Positions 43,240 through 52,823 of a DNA stretch of 64,000 nt are shown here, piece after piece. Under the pieces are notes generated by a model. It ran no database searches. It had not been told where the DNA came from and saw only the letters and a program-made list of their open reading frames with translations. Position numbers and translations under genes: made by a program. Source of the stretch: Halomonas sp. Y3 (GTDB lineage: Bacteria; Pseudomonadota; Gammaproteobacteria; Pseudomonadales; Halomonadaceae); contig NZ_CP099975.1 of assembly GCF_024137965.1 (NCBI RefSeq), positions 3,348,001-3,412,000 of the forward strand, written 5' to 3'. How positions within the stretch are numbered: the stretch's first letter is position 1; the number at the start of each line of letters is the position of its first letter.

Positions 43240-43706
43240 CAGCAGGGGTGCCGCTTGAGTGGAACCGGGTCGCAGGCACCGCCGTCTGGCTTTTCCCACG
43301 AGTCCTTCCCGTTGATCGCGTCAATGATTGCATCGCCGTTCCACCCAACCAAGGCGTCGGCATATTCTTTCAGTGCCTCTGGAAGGTCGCATTCCTTCTC
43401 GCCATGCTCCCAAACACCAACAATGCGCTTGCCCTGTTTGGCCGCATATTCGATTTCCCAGTTCACCCAATCGCTATTCTTGGTCTGGGGGGAAACGTAG
43501 CAAATGAACACTCCAGCCCAGTTGATGGCCGGAGCAAGGATCTGCGTCTTTATGTAGTGCTCATCGGTAGCATTGTTGAACTTCCCTGTATGGATGGAGG
43601 AATCTCTGGCCTCAATCCCTTTTGGAGCCAACAGATCCTTCAGTTTCTGGAGTCCGTGATCGTCCTTATGGACATGGCTGATGAATACGTTCCTTTTCTC
43701 TGCCAT
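43239..43706 (-). CDS. TIR-like protein (ThsB/MTH538 type), operon leader
   Basis: 155 residues. NVFISHVHKDDHGLQKLKDL, GVFICYVSPQTKNSDWVNWE with the active-site Glu, and EIEYAAKQGKRIVGVWEHGE define a TIR/DUF1863 domain. The C-terminus is short and basic. First gene of the four-gene minus-strand operon. It could be the NAD-cleaving effector or the signal maker for the nucleotide-handling partners. Confidence 0.85.
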   Translation of the reverse strand: MAEKRNVFISHVHKDDHGLQKLKDLLAPKGIEARDSSIHTGKFNNATDEHYIKTQILAPAINWAGVFICYVSPQTKNSDWVNWEIEYAAKQGKRIVGVWEHGEKECDLPEALKEYADALVGWNGDAIIDAINGKDSWEKPDGGACDPVPLKRHPC

Positions 43707-43796
43707 CTGTCACCTCCATTATTTTTTTACATGGTTTGAAGTTCGTAACTATGTTTTCGGCCGCTGTGGTAGGAATCGCTGATCTGTTTGCCTTGA

Positions 43797-44099
43797 TCAA
43801 ATAATTGCCTGCAATCCCTTGTCGGCGATGACGTTAAGCAGCTTGAGCGCAGGTCCCGTGGGATGGGTTTCGCCTTGTTCCCACTTTCGCACAGTAGAAG
43901 CGGTGGTGTGCAGGTGGAGGGCGAACACCGGCTGGCTGAACTTCAACCTTTCGCGCAGGTGCTTGATGTCGGCAGCACTGAACTCCCGCACCGGCGGCGG
44001 GCAGATCGAGTCGAACTCGCGCATCGTCACCTTGCTGATCGCTCCCGCGCCGTGGAGCGCAGCCAAGTCGCCACGCAGGGATTCAATGATCTTGCTCAC
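43797..44099 (-). CDS. NadS/HigA-like XRE antitoxin
   Basis: 100 residues. ADIKHLRERLKFSQPVFALHLHTTASTVRKWEQGET is the HTH of the HigA/NadS antitoxins, which follow a RelE-type toxin. The ATG overlaps the tail of a short toxin remnant just upstream, the usual gene order. The toxin is destroyed, so this is an orphan. Confidence 0.88.
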   Translation of the reverse strand: MSKIIESLRGDLAALHGAGAISKVTMREFDSICPPPVREFSAADIKHLRERLKFSQPVFALHLHTTASTVRKWEQGETHPTGPALKLLNVIADKGLQAII

Positions 44100-44166
44100 A
44101 ATGCACCTCCAATAACACGCCCGCCTGCCACCGTGCGAAGTCCTTTCGCTTGAGGATGCGCGTCAT
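44083..44166 (-). pseudogene. RelE/HigB-type toxin remnant
   Basis: A 27-codon frame beginning MTRILKRKDFARWQAGV resembles the N-terminus of HigB/RelE-type toxins (MTRIFK...FARW). It then shifts into unrelated residues and stops inside the antitoxin start. Most of the toxin is deleted. The call depends on 15 residues and on position. Confidence 0.45.
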
Positions 44167-44230
44167 CTCGACCTCAAAACTATACCCGATACGGGCATGA
44201 TCTTCAATGTCCAAGTGCAATGGCCACCGT

Positions 44231-44527
44231 TCATGCAGTTGCGGCCTTCTGGAATTTGGTGAGCGCTGCATACCTTGCCTGATAGGACGTCAGGGCCTTA
44301 TTCAGTGCGGGCTGCTTTTCTACATCGCGGTTGTGTACGGCGATGTCCCTGGTCCGCCGCACGTTAACGTCCGGTTCGTCAAAGTTCAGAAGATTGGCCA
44401 TAGCCACCCAGCCATTACCGCCTTCCCTAGCTGTGACTCGCCCCAGCAGGTTGGCCCAATTGCCTTCAATAGCCACCATAACTCCATCGCCCCAAATCGC
44501 CTTGAGCACAGCATTGGAGTCATACAT
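44231..44527 (-). CDS. Hypothetical protein, about 98 aa
   Basis: Starts MYDSNAVLKAIWGDGVMVAIEG and ends YQARYAALTKFQKAATA. Mixed strand and helix composition, no membrane segment, no recognised domain. Its ATG overlaps the ATG of the divergent AlpA gene by 2 bases, so at least one of the two starts may be set further downstream, or the pair is mutually exclusive. Confidence 0.5.
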   Translation of the reverse strand: MYDSNAVLKAIWGDGVMVAIEGNWANLLGRVTAREGGNGWVAMANLLNFDEPDVNVRRTRDIAVHNRDVEKQPALNKALTSYQARYAALTKFQKAATA

Positions 44528-44873
44528 GGAATCCCAGCTACGCCAGCCCCTGCCAATACCAGGAACACCAGAGTACGAGGAATTACCTCAATATGTGGAG
44601 AGCCCCCCACTCCCCTTTCGCAGGACGATCCGCCGACAGGAACTGCGCCAGATCGTGCCCTTGGCCGAAACAACGATCTACGATCTGGAACGCCGTGGCG
44701 AATTCCCGCGCCGCTTCAACCTGACATCTCGCTGTGTGGTGTGGGACCTGGAGGAAGTGGAGGCCTGGATTGAGGAGAGAAAGCGACAATCCCGATCAGG
44801 AAAGGCAACCCCCTCTCCGGGACCAGACGTGAAGCAACGTATCACCCGTCCGGTCCGCGATCGCAACGACTGA
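44526..44873 (+). CDS. AlpA-family phage/ICE regulatory protein
   Basis: 115 residues. RTIRRQELRQIVPLAETTIY, then DLERRGEFPRRFNLTSRCVVWDLEEVEAWIEER, is the AlpA (HTH_17-like) domain. Such proteins regulate the adjacent integrase and act as excisionases. A GTG at 44597 is an alternative start that would free the overlap with the opposite gene. It lies about 3.6 kb from the integrase start because of the IS256 insertion. Confidence 0.88.
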   Translation: MESQLRQPLPIPGTPEYEELPQYVESPPLPFRRTIRRQELRQIVPLAETTIYDLERRGEFPRRFNLTSRCVVWDLEEVEAWIEERKRQSRSGKATPSPGPDVKQRITRPVRDRND

Positions 44874-44881
44874 GCGGCTGA

Positions 44882-45406
44882 CTATGCGGTCAGCAGTTCC
44901 ATCTTTACGTGGTCACGCACCGGATGACGAATGGCCTCCTTGGTGATATTCACTTGCAACGCCACTTTCGCCGCTTCCAGCACGCCAACATCTATTTGGT
45001 ATCCCCCTCGCGCCTTGAGCCAGTCAAGCACTTCTGCGAGATGCCAGATCGAGGCGCTACCTTCGTGAACCGGCACGGGAAACGTCGCTCGGTGGGCAAG
45101 CATCAATTTCCGCATTGCCTGTCGGGAAACGCCCACGACGTCCGCCACATCGGTCAAACCAACAAGGTCTGGCGAGGCCTCGATCAGGCGCGCGGCAGGG
45201 ACCGCGCTTTTGACATCGGCCAGAGCGGTGCGAACCGCCTCCTCCGCGCTGTCCGACTCACGGGAGAATTCCAGCGCCAGGCGACCCGGCTGCCCCACGC
45301 CCACCAGAGCGTCATCACAACCGGCAGCGCCCAGGCGCTCCACCAGCGCATCCAAGTCGCTGTCGCGGTCAGCCAACTGGTACTTCAGCGTAAAGATGTA
45401 TTCCAT
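44882..45406 (-). CDS. HTH DNA-binding protein of a two-gene toxin-antitoxin-like module
   Basis: 174 residues. The N-terminal half, MEYIFTLKYQLADRDSDLDAL then ALEFSRESDSAEEAVRTALAD, is a ferredoxin-like alpha/beta segment. The C-terminal half, VGLTDVADVVGVSRQAMRKL, is a helix-turn-helix. It ends LEAAKVALQVNITKEAIRHP. It follows the small gene at 45410 by 3 bases in the same direction. This arrangement resembles toxin-antitoxin pairs in many islands, but I cannot name it. Confidence 0.7.
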   Translation of the reverse strand: MEYIFTLKYQLADRDSDLDALVERLGAAGCDDALVGVGQPGRLALEFSRESDSAEEAVRTALADVKSAVPAARLIEASPDLVGLTDVADVVGVSRQAMRKLMLAHRATFPVPVHEGSASIWHLAEVLDWLKARGGYQIDVGVLEAAKVALQVNITKEAIRHPVRDHVKMELLTA

Positions 45407-45409
45407 GGC

Positions 45410-45679
45410 TCAATCCTCCGGTTCCGTCGCGCTCCGGCGCTTGTGGGTGGAACATTTGTCCACCACCCTGCGAAGCGCCCGGGCGTGGCTGCCGGGATTT
45501 CTCGGCGTACTCCACACACTTGCGATACAGAACTCACCGCAGCGGCATTCATCGTCATTGTAGGGGCAATAGATCTTGCCCCAGGCATGGGCACCGCCCA
45601 CCTCGACTCGCCAACCTTCCTCTTCCGCATACCTGATCGCCGCTTCAATCTCTTTCTTCGGGTGTGATGGACGGGTCAT
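45410..45679 (-). CDS. HicA-like small protein, putative toxin partner
   Basis: 89 residues. RYAEEEGWRVEVGGAHAWGK and IYCPYNDDECRCGEFCIASV combine a HicA-like 'GW...H.WG' core with a cysteine cluster (four Cys within 12 residues). ARALRRVVDKC near the end matches the double-stranded-RNA-binding-like fold of the HicA type. A toxic role is inferred from its partner, size and place. Confidence 0.55.
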   Translation of the reverse strand: MTRPSHPKKEIEAAIRYAEEEGWRVEVGGAHAWGKIYCPYNDDECRCGEFCIASVWSTPRNPGSHARALRRVVDKCSTHKRRSATEPED

Positions 45680-46044
45680 TCCTTACCTCCAGTATGGGAA
45701 TGACACCCAAGGTTGTCAAGTGACAACCTTGGGTCATGAAGCGCCTCCCCCTGGCCACCCCGCAGGTTCACAGAACGACCAGTGCCAGCACACCGTACTG
45801 GTACCGGGAAGCCAATGATCGCCATATTAGCGATACTCATACCGATGCCTTCAATACTGGCACCGACATGCTTTCCGGCATCAGGGACGGAACGTAGCTG
45901 CTCCCTTCCGCCCAGGCATCGATCATATTCGCCCACTCCTGCAGCATGTGCCGACGCTGCTCGGCGTACTCCGCCTTGTTGTACACCGCCCTCGAGGAGC
46001 GGCCATCTTCATGTGCCAAGGCCTTCTCAATCCAATCACGATTG

Positions 46045-47429
46045 GGTAGTGTCCCGTCAAGTGGTGTAACAGCGGGTGAGGCCACCGCGGCCTTCGCTGA
46101 CTGTTACGCCGCCTCCTCGTGAATCAATTGTTCGGCGCCTGCCTCAGTCGGCTCCTTGAGCACCGGGGCCAGGCTCTCCAGGCTCAGGTACCGGCGGCTG
46201 ACTTGCCATTCATCGTTCTGCTCCAGCAGTACCGCTCCGACCAGGCGCGTCACCGACGCGTTGTTGGGGAAGATCCCGACGACGTTGCTGCGCCGTTTGA
46301 TCTCCTTGTTCAGCCGCTCCAAGCAGTTCGTGGACGCCAACTTCGGCCAGTGATCTTTCGGGAAGGCCATGAACGCCAGCACGTCCTCCTCGGCGCTATC
46401 CATGCAGTCCGCCGCCTTGGCGAAACGCTCACGCAGGCTGTCGGCCACCTGCCGCCACTGGCGCGTCGCTGCGGCTTGATCCGGCTGGGCAAAGGCCGTG
46501 CGCACCGCCGCCGAGATCGCTGGCTGGTGGGCCTTAGGGACCTGCGAGAGCACGTTGCGCATGAAGTGCACTCGACAGCGTTGCCAGCCCGCCCCAGTCA
46601 GTACCGTCGCGATCGCCTTTTTCAGCCCCTCGTGAGCGTCGGAGATGACCAGGCGAGTGCCCTTCAGCCCCCGGGCCACCAGCGAGCGTAGGAACGCCGT
46701 CCAGAAGCCCTCCGTCTCAGCCGGACCTGCGGAGAGGCCCAGCACCTCACGGTAGCCGTCCTGATTCACCACCGTGGCCACCACCACCGCCTGGCTCGCT
46801 ACCGGGCCGTGCTCTCGACTCTTGATATAGGTCGCGTCGAGCCATACGTAGGGCCAGTGCCCCTCCAGCGGCCGCTCCAGGAAGCTTTGGACGCGCTCAT
46901 CGATCGAGGCGCACAGTCGGGAGACCTGCGACTTGGAGATCCCGGTCATCCCCATGGCCTGGACCAGCTCGTCGACCTTACGAGTGGAGATGCCCTGCAC
47001 GTAGGCCTCCTGCACCACCGCCGTGAGCGCTTGCTCGCTCATCCGCCGCGGCTCGAGGAAGCCGGGGAAGTAGCTGCCCTGGCGGAGCTTGGGGACCTTG
47101 AGATCCACTCGGCCCATACGCGTCTCCAACGGCCGCTCCCGGTAGCCATTGCGCCGGTTGACCCGCTCCTCGGAGCGCTCGTGGCGATCGGCCCCGCACA
47201 GCTCGGCCACCTCGTGCTCCATCAGCTCCTGGAGCATGAAGGCCAGCGTCTCACGCAGGAAGTCCGGTGCCACCGCTCGCTTTTCAAGCAGCTCCGTCAG
47301 TGCCATGCTCTTGTTGGTCATCGTGGGGTTCCTTCGGTTGGTTGCGTGTTTGGCGACTTGCAACTTTATCGAAGGCCCATGGTGACCTCATCCTCCCGTC
47401 TGAATTACACCTCTTCCCGGGACGTTACC
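46045..47429 (-). mobile_element. IS256-family insertion sequence (1385 bp)
   Basis: The ends GGTAGTGTCCCGTCAAG and, inverted, GGTAACGTCCCGGGAAG are clear partners. The 8-base duplication CACGATTG lies at 46037-46044 and 47430-47437. A single transposase gene is carried on the minus strand. The insertion breaks the integrase between its HxxR box and the AHED/Tyr region. Confidence 0.93.
46104..47321 (-). CDS. IS256 family transposase (mutator type)
   Basis: About 405 residues from [30 protein letters not shown] (first Asp), [17 protein letters not shown] (second Asp), the W-x2-C-x2-H motif in [17 protein letters not shown] and [19 protein letters not shown] (catalytic Glu) are all present. 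The frame is intact. Confidence 0.95.
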   Translation of the reverse strand: MTNKSMALTELLEKRAVAPDFLRETLAFMLQELMEHEVAELCGADRHERSEERVNRRNGYRERPLETRMGRVDLKVPKLRQGSYFPGFLEPRRMSEQALTAVVQEAYVQGISTRKVDELVQAMGMTGISKSQVSRLCASIDERVQSFLERPLEGHWPYVWLDATYIKSREHGPVASQAVVVATVVNQDGYREVLGLSAGPAETEGFWTAFLRSLVARGLKGTRLVISDAHEGLKKAIATVLTGAGWQRCRVHFMRNVLSQVPKAHQPAISAAVRTAFAQPDQAAATRQWRQVADSLRERFAKAADCMDSAEEDVLAFMAFPKDHWPKLASTNCLERLNKEIKRRSNVVGIFPNNASVTRLVGAVLLEQNDEWQVSRRYLSLESLAPVLKEPTEAGAEQLIHEEAA

Positions 47430-48584
47430 CACGATTGAAGCCGACTTCATTGAGCAGCGTCGAGCCGGTACGGCGCAAATCGTGAACGGTGAAGGGTTCC
47501 AGCGGCAGTCCCTTTTTCCGCGCCTGCTCCGAAACCTTCAGAGTCACCCGATTCAGCGTGCCCATGGACATGCACTGGTCACCGTCATAACGAGCCGGGA
47601 GCAGGTACTTGGAACCACCGGCGCAGGTCTTCAGCGCGACCAGGATGTCCAGTGCCTGCCGGGACAAATAAACATTGTGGGGAAAACGGCGCTTCATCCG
47701 TTCCTTGGGAATGCTCCATACCCCGGTCTCAAAATCCACTTCATCCCAGGTCGCCTTGAGCAGCTCCCCTTTCCTCACCAGGGTCAACAGAATCATGCGC
47801 AGCGCCAGGCGAATGGTCGGCGATGTAGGGATGGTTTCCATCTCATGGACCATCAGACGGATTTCAGCGGGGGACAGCGCACGGTCCTTCGGCGCAAAGG
47901 TCGCGATGGACGAAGGGCTCACCTCGTCGGCCGGGTTGGCCACCTTCTCGCCGTGCATGATGGCATGTGCGTATACCTGTTTTACGATATCGCGGACATG
48001 GATGGCGGTTGCCGGCGCCCCGCGCTTCTTCACCTTCATGCACAGCGCCCGGAGATCGTCGGGTGTAATTTCCGCCAACAGCCGGTTCTTGAAGACCGGC
48101 AGGATATCGCGATCCACGATGTGCTTGCGCATGGCTCTGGTGCTGTCGGCCATGCCAGAGGCTTCCATCCACACATCGGTGAATTCGGCGAAGGTCTTCG
48201 CACGGGACAGACGGCGTTTTTCCCGCTGCTTCTCCTGAGCGGGAGAACGGCCCTCGGCAACCACTTTGCGAGCGTCCAGCAGGCGCTCACGCGCCAGAGC
48301 CAGGGAAATACCACCCGGCCCGTAACGGCCCAGGGTGAGGGTTTCGCGGCGGCCGTTGAGACGGTAGTCGTAGCGGAAGGTGATGGTGCCGGTTTTTGAC
48401 ACCGTCACGTACATACCATCGCGGTCGGCGACCTTGTAGGCGGCAGCTTTGGGCTTGAGTTTGCGTAGCGCTGTATCAGTCAGCATGTCAGGGGCTCTCC
48501 TGGGTTTGCGGTTGGTTACCGTCAAGGGGCAGGAGCCCTGATGATGTCCCTAAGCCCTTGTTATCAAAAGAAGTCAGGGCGTAG

Positions 48585-48670
48585 TTTTACCGTCATGCTG
48601 AAAATAGCCATGACGGTAATTGGGAGAGTCTTGCTTCGAGGGATTTGCGATACCGTCGCTTTTACCGACA
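48585..48670. repeat. Integrase arm-like repeats, right end
   Basis: TTTTACCGTCA at 48585-48595 is identical to the left-end copy at 2774. TGACGGTAA (inverted) lies at 48611-48619, TACCGTC at 48651 and TTTTACCGACA at 48660-48670. Further toward guaA, CCGATAG occurs three times (48688, 48698, 48761). All lie in the 299-base gap between the integrase start and guaA stop, where integrase and excisionase sites are expected. No gene is present in this gap. Confidence 0.6.
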
Positions 48671-48785
48671 GATATTTCTGCTTGCCGCCGATAGCCACCG
48701 ATAGGTAACGCGACATAAATTCATAAAAATCATAAAGTTACGCCGCCCTCTCGATTGCTGCCGATAGTCCCTGAAAGACGTCTTT

Positions 48786-48797
48786 TCACTCCCACTC
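48786..48797. other. Right attachment site in the guaA 3' end
   Basis: The 12 bases TCACTCCCACTC contain the guaA stop codon and last three codons, and equal the left copy at 2689-2700. The element therefore keeps guaA intact on integration. The DNA between the cores is about 46.1 kb. Confidence 0.8.
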
Positions 48798-50363
48798 GAT
48801 GGTCGCGGGCGGCTTGCTGCTCACATCATAGGTGACGCGGGAGACGCCGGAGAGCTCGTTGATGATGCGGTTGGAGACCGTTTCGAGAAGCTCGTAGGGC
48901 AGGTGGGCCCAGCGGGCGGTCATGAAGTCGATGGTCTCCACGGCGCGCAGGGCAATGACCCACTCGTAGCGGCGGGCGTCGCCCACCACGCCGACGGACT
49001 TCACCGGCAGGAAGACGGCGAAGGCCTGGCTGGTCTTGTGGTACCAGTCCGCCTTGTGCAGCTCCTCGATGAAGATGGCGTCGGCCTCGCGCAGGATGTC
49101 CGCGTACTCCTTCTTCACCTCGCCGAGGATGCGCACGCCCAGGCCCGGCCCCGGGAAGGGGTGGCGGTAGACCATGTCGTAGGGCAGGCCGAGCTCGAGA
49201 CCGAGCTTGCGCACCTCGTCCTTGAACAGCTCGCGCAGCGGCTCCACCAGCTTGAGCTTCATGGTCTCCGGCAGGCCGCCCACGTTGTGGTGGGACTTGA
49301 TCACGTGCGCCTTGCCGGTCTTGGCGGCGGCGGACTCGATCACGTCCGGGTAGATGGTGCCCTGGGCCAGGAAGTCCACGCCCTCGATCTTGGCCGCCTC
49401 GGCGTCGAAGACGTCGATGAAGGTGTTGCCGATGATTTTGCGCTTGGCCTCGGGGTCCGCCTCGCCCTCGAGGCGCGAGAGGAACTGCTCCTCGGCGTCG
49501 ACGCGGATCACCTTGACGCCCATGTGCCTGGCGAAGGTCTCCATGACCTGGTCGCCCTCGGCCTTGCGCAGCAGGCCGTTGTCGACGAAGACGCAGGTGA
49601 GCTGGTCGCCGATCGCCTTGTGCAGCAGGGCCGCCACCACCGAGGAGTCGACGCCGCCGGAGAGGCCCAGCAGCACGTGCCGGTCGCCCACCTGGGCGCG
49701 TACGCGCTCGATCTGGTCCTCGATGATCTGGGCCGGTGTCCAGTTGCACTCGGCCTGGCAGATCTCGACCACGAAGTGCTCGAGGATGCGCTGACCCTGC
49801 AGGGTGTGGGTCACCTCGGGGTGGAACTGCACCCCGTAGAAGCGCTTCTCCTCCCAGGCCATGGCGGCGATGGGGCAGCTCGGGGTGGAGGCGGTCACGG
49901 TGAAGGCCTCGGGTACCTGGGCCACCTTGTCGCCGTGGCTCATCCAGACGTCGAGCAGGCTCTTGCCGGTGTCGTGGTCGATATGGTCGGCGATATCGCG
50001 GAACAGGGCGGTGGGCTCGTCGATGCGGATCTGGGCGTAGCCGAACTCGCGGACGTTGGAGCCCGCCACGGCGCCGCCGAGCTGCTCGGCCATGGTCTGC
50101 ATGCCGTAGCAGATGCCCAGCACCGGCAGGCCCATCTCGAACACGCACTGGGGCGCCCGGGGCGAGCCCAGCTCGGTGACCGACTCGGGGCCGCCGGCCA
50201 GGATGATGCCGTTGGGGGCGTACTCACGGATCTCGGCCTCGGTGATGTCGAAGGCGCGGATCTCGGAGTAGACGCCGATCTCGCGCACGCGGCGGGCGAT
50301 CAGCTGAGTGTACTGGGAGCCGAAGTCCAGGATCAGGATCTTGTGGGCGTGAATGTCGGTCAT
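48786..50363 (-). CDS. guaA: GMP synthase (glutamine-hydrolysing)
   Basis: 525 residues. The amidotransferase domain has [15 protein letters not shown] (Cys nucleophile) and [11 protein letters not shown]. The ATP-pyrophosphatase domain has [20 protein letters not shown]. The C-terminal dimer domain ends [20 protein letters not shown], then IEWE. It converts XMP to GMP in the cytoplasm. It follows guaB by 9 bases in the usual guaBA operon. Its last codons double as the integration site of the element. Confidence 0.98.
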   Translation of the reverse strand: MTDIHAHKILILDFGSQYTQLIARRVREIGVYSEIRAFDITEAEIREYAPNGIILAGGPESVTELGSPRAPQCVFEMGLPVLGICYGMQTMAEQLGGAVAGSNVREFGYAQIRIDEPTALFRDIADHIDHDTGKSLLDVWMSHGDKVAQVPEAFTVTASTPSCPIAAMAWEEKRFYGVQFHPEVTHTLQGQRILEHFVVEICQAECNWTPAQIIEDQIERVRAQVGDRHVLLGLSGGVDSSVVAALLHKAIGDQLTCVFVDNGLLRKAEGDQVMETFARHMGVKVIRVDAEEQFLSRLEGEADPEAKRKIIGNTFIDVFDAEAAKIEGVDFLAQGTIYPDVIESAAAKTGKAHVIKSHHNVGGLPETMKLKLVEPLRELFKDEVRKLGLELGLPYDMVYRHPFPGPGLGVRILGEVKKEYADILREADAIFIEELHKADWYHKTSQAFAVFLPVKSVGVVGDARRYEWVIALRAVETIDFMTARWAHLPYELLETVSNRIINELSGVSRVTYDVSSKPPATIEWE

Positions 50364-50372
50364 GTCTGGTCC

Positions 50373-51925
<1,553 letters not shown>

Positions 51926-52148
51926 GGGGGCAGCGGCCAGGCAGGTCACCGGACGGGGGCAGCACGAACAGAGAAACACGATTCATTACCCACAATTACC
52001 GCGTCTCATCTAGGGTGAAGGGTACCCCTGACCGGCGTGGCGCACATGGACTGCCGCCCTCGCCGCCCGGCGCAGCAGCCGGGCCGCCCGGGCCGGGCCA
52101 CGCCGAAACGGGGCAGGAACGCTGAACGACACGATCAAGGAGAGAAAG

Positions 52149-52706
52149 ATGTCCTGCAAGAAGCACACCCTGACCCTTGCCATCGCCGCCCTGGCCGGCG
52201 GCCTCACCCTCGGCGCCCAGGCCCAGCCGGCCTACGAGCCCCAGGGCCTCTACTCCGCCGAGGATATCCTCGATGCCGACGTCTACCTGACCAGCGACCC
52301 CGAGGAGCGCGTTGGCGAGGTGGAAGATATCCTCTTCGACGAAGCCATGCAGGTCACCGCCCTGGTGATCGAGAGCGGCAGCGTGCTGGGCCTGGGCGGC
52401 CGCGACTTTATCGTCGAGTCGGGCCAGTTCACCCTGATGACCCATTTCGATGACGACGGGGACACCGAGCACCGCGTCATGCTGGAGGCCAGCGCCGAGG
52501 AGCTCGAGGGCTACCCTGTCTACAGTGACGACTGGTGGGAGCGAGCCCGCGAGCGCTCCCGGGAGGCCTGGCTGCAGACTCAGGAGGGGGCCGAGAGCGC
52601 CTGGCAGACCACCCAGGAGGGCGCGGAGCGCGCCTGGGAGACCACCCGCGAGAACGCCCAGCGCGCCTGGGAAGCGGCGCGTGACGCGGTCGGCGCCGAC
52701 GACTGA
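52149..52706 (+). CDS. Exported PRC-barrel domain protein with C-terminal amphipathic repeats
   Basis: 185 residues. A signal peptide (LTLAIAALAGGLTLGAQA) precedes a PRC-barrel fold (LDADVYLTSDPEERVGEVED, then VTALVIESGSVLGLGGRDF). The C-terminal 55 residues carry about five tandem 11-residue repeats with the pattern x-x-AW-x-T/A-x-x-E-x-A, predicted as one long amphipathic helix. Similar periplasmic proteins are common in halophiles and may bind membranes or act in stress. Strong RBS (AAGGAGAGAAAG). Confidence 0.8.
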   Translation: MSCKKHTLTLAIAALAGGLTLGAQAQPAYEPQGLYSAEDILDADVYLTSDPEERVGEVEDILFDEAMQVTALVIESGSVLGLGGRDFIVESGQFTLMTHFDDDGDTEHRVMLEASAEELEGYPVYSDDWWERARERSREAWLQTQEGAESAWQTTQEGAERAWETTRENAQRAWEAARDAVGADD

Positions 52707-52730
52707 AGCCCCCAGCCATCGGCAATTCTC

Positions 52731-52755
52731 GACGCCGGGCCCTGCGCCCGGCGTC
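52731..52755 (+). terminator. Hairpin terminator after the PRC-barrel gene
   Basis: GACGCCGGG and CCCGGCGTC form a perfect 9-bp stem with a 7-base loop, followed by TTCC. It lies 25 bases after the stop and before xseA. Confidence 0.65.
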
Positions 52756-52823
52756 TTCCGTCGGGGCCCCGCCGCCCCTGCCGGCATGGTAGGCTGGGCC
52801 GTTCTCTCAGCACGAGCCGCTCC

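Larger units (their letters stand above)
45837..48486 (-). pseudogene. int: Tyrosine integrase of the element, split by IS256
   Basis: The N-terminal part (47430-48486; MLTDTALRKLKPKAAAYKVA, KGELLKATWDEVD with catalytic Arg, HDLRRTGSTLLNEVGF with His and Arg) and the C-terminal part (45837-46036 or so; NRDWIEKALAHEDG and VYNKAEYAEQRR with the catalytic Tyr) flank IS256. Deleting the IS and one CACGATTG copy restores a 418-residue P4-type integrase in frame. Its N-terminus lies next to guaA, as expected for a guaA-specific integrase. Split from its tyrosine, it should be inactive. Confidence 0.93.
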
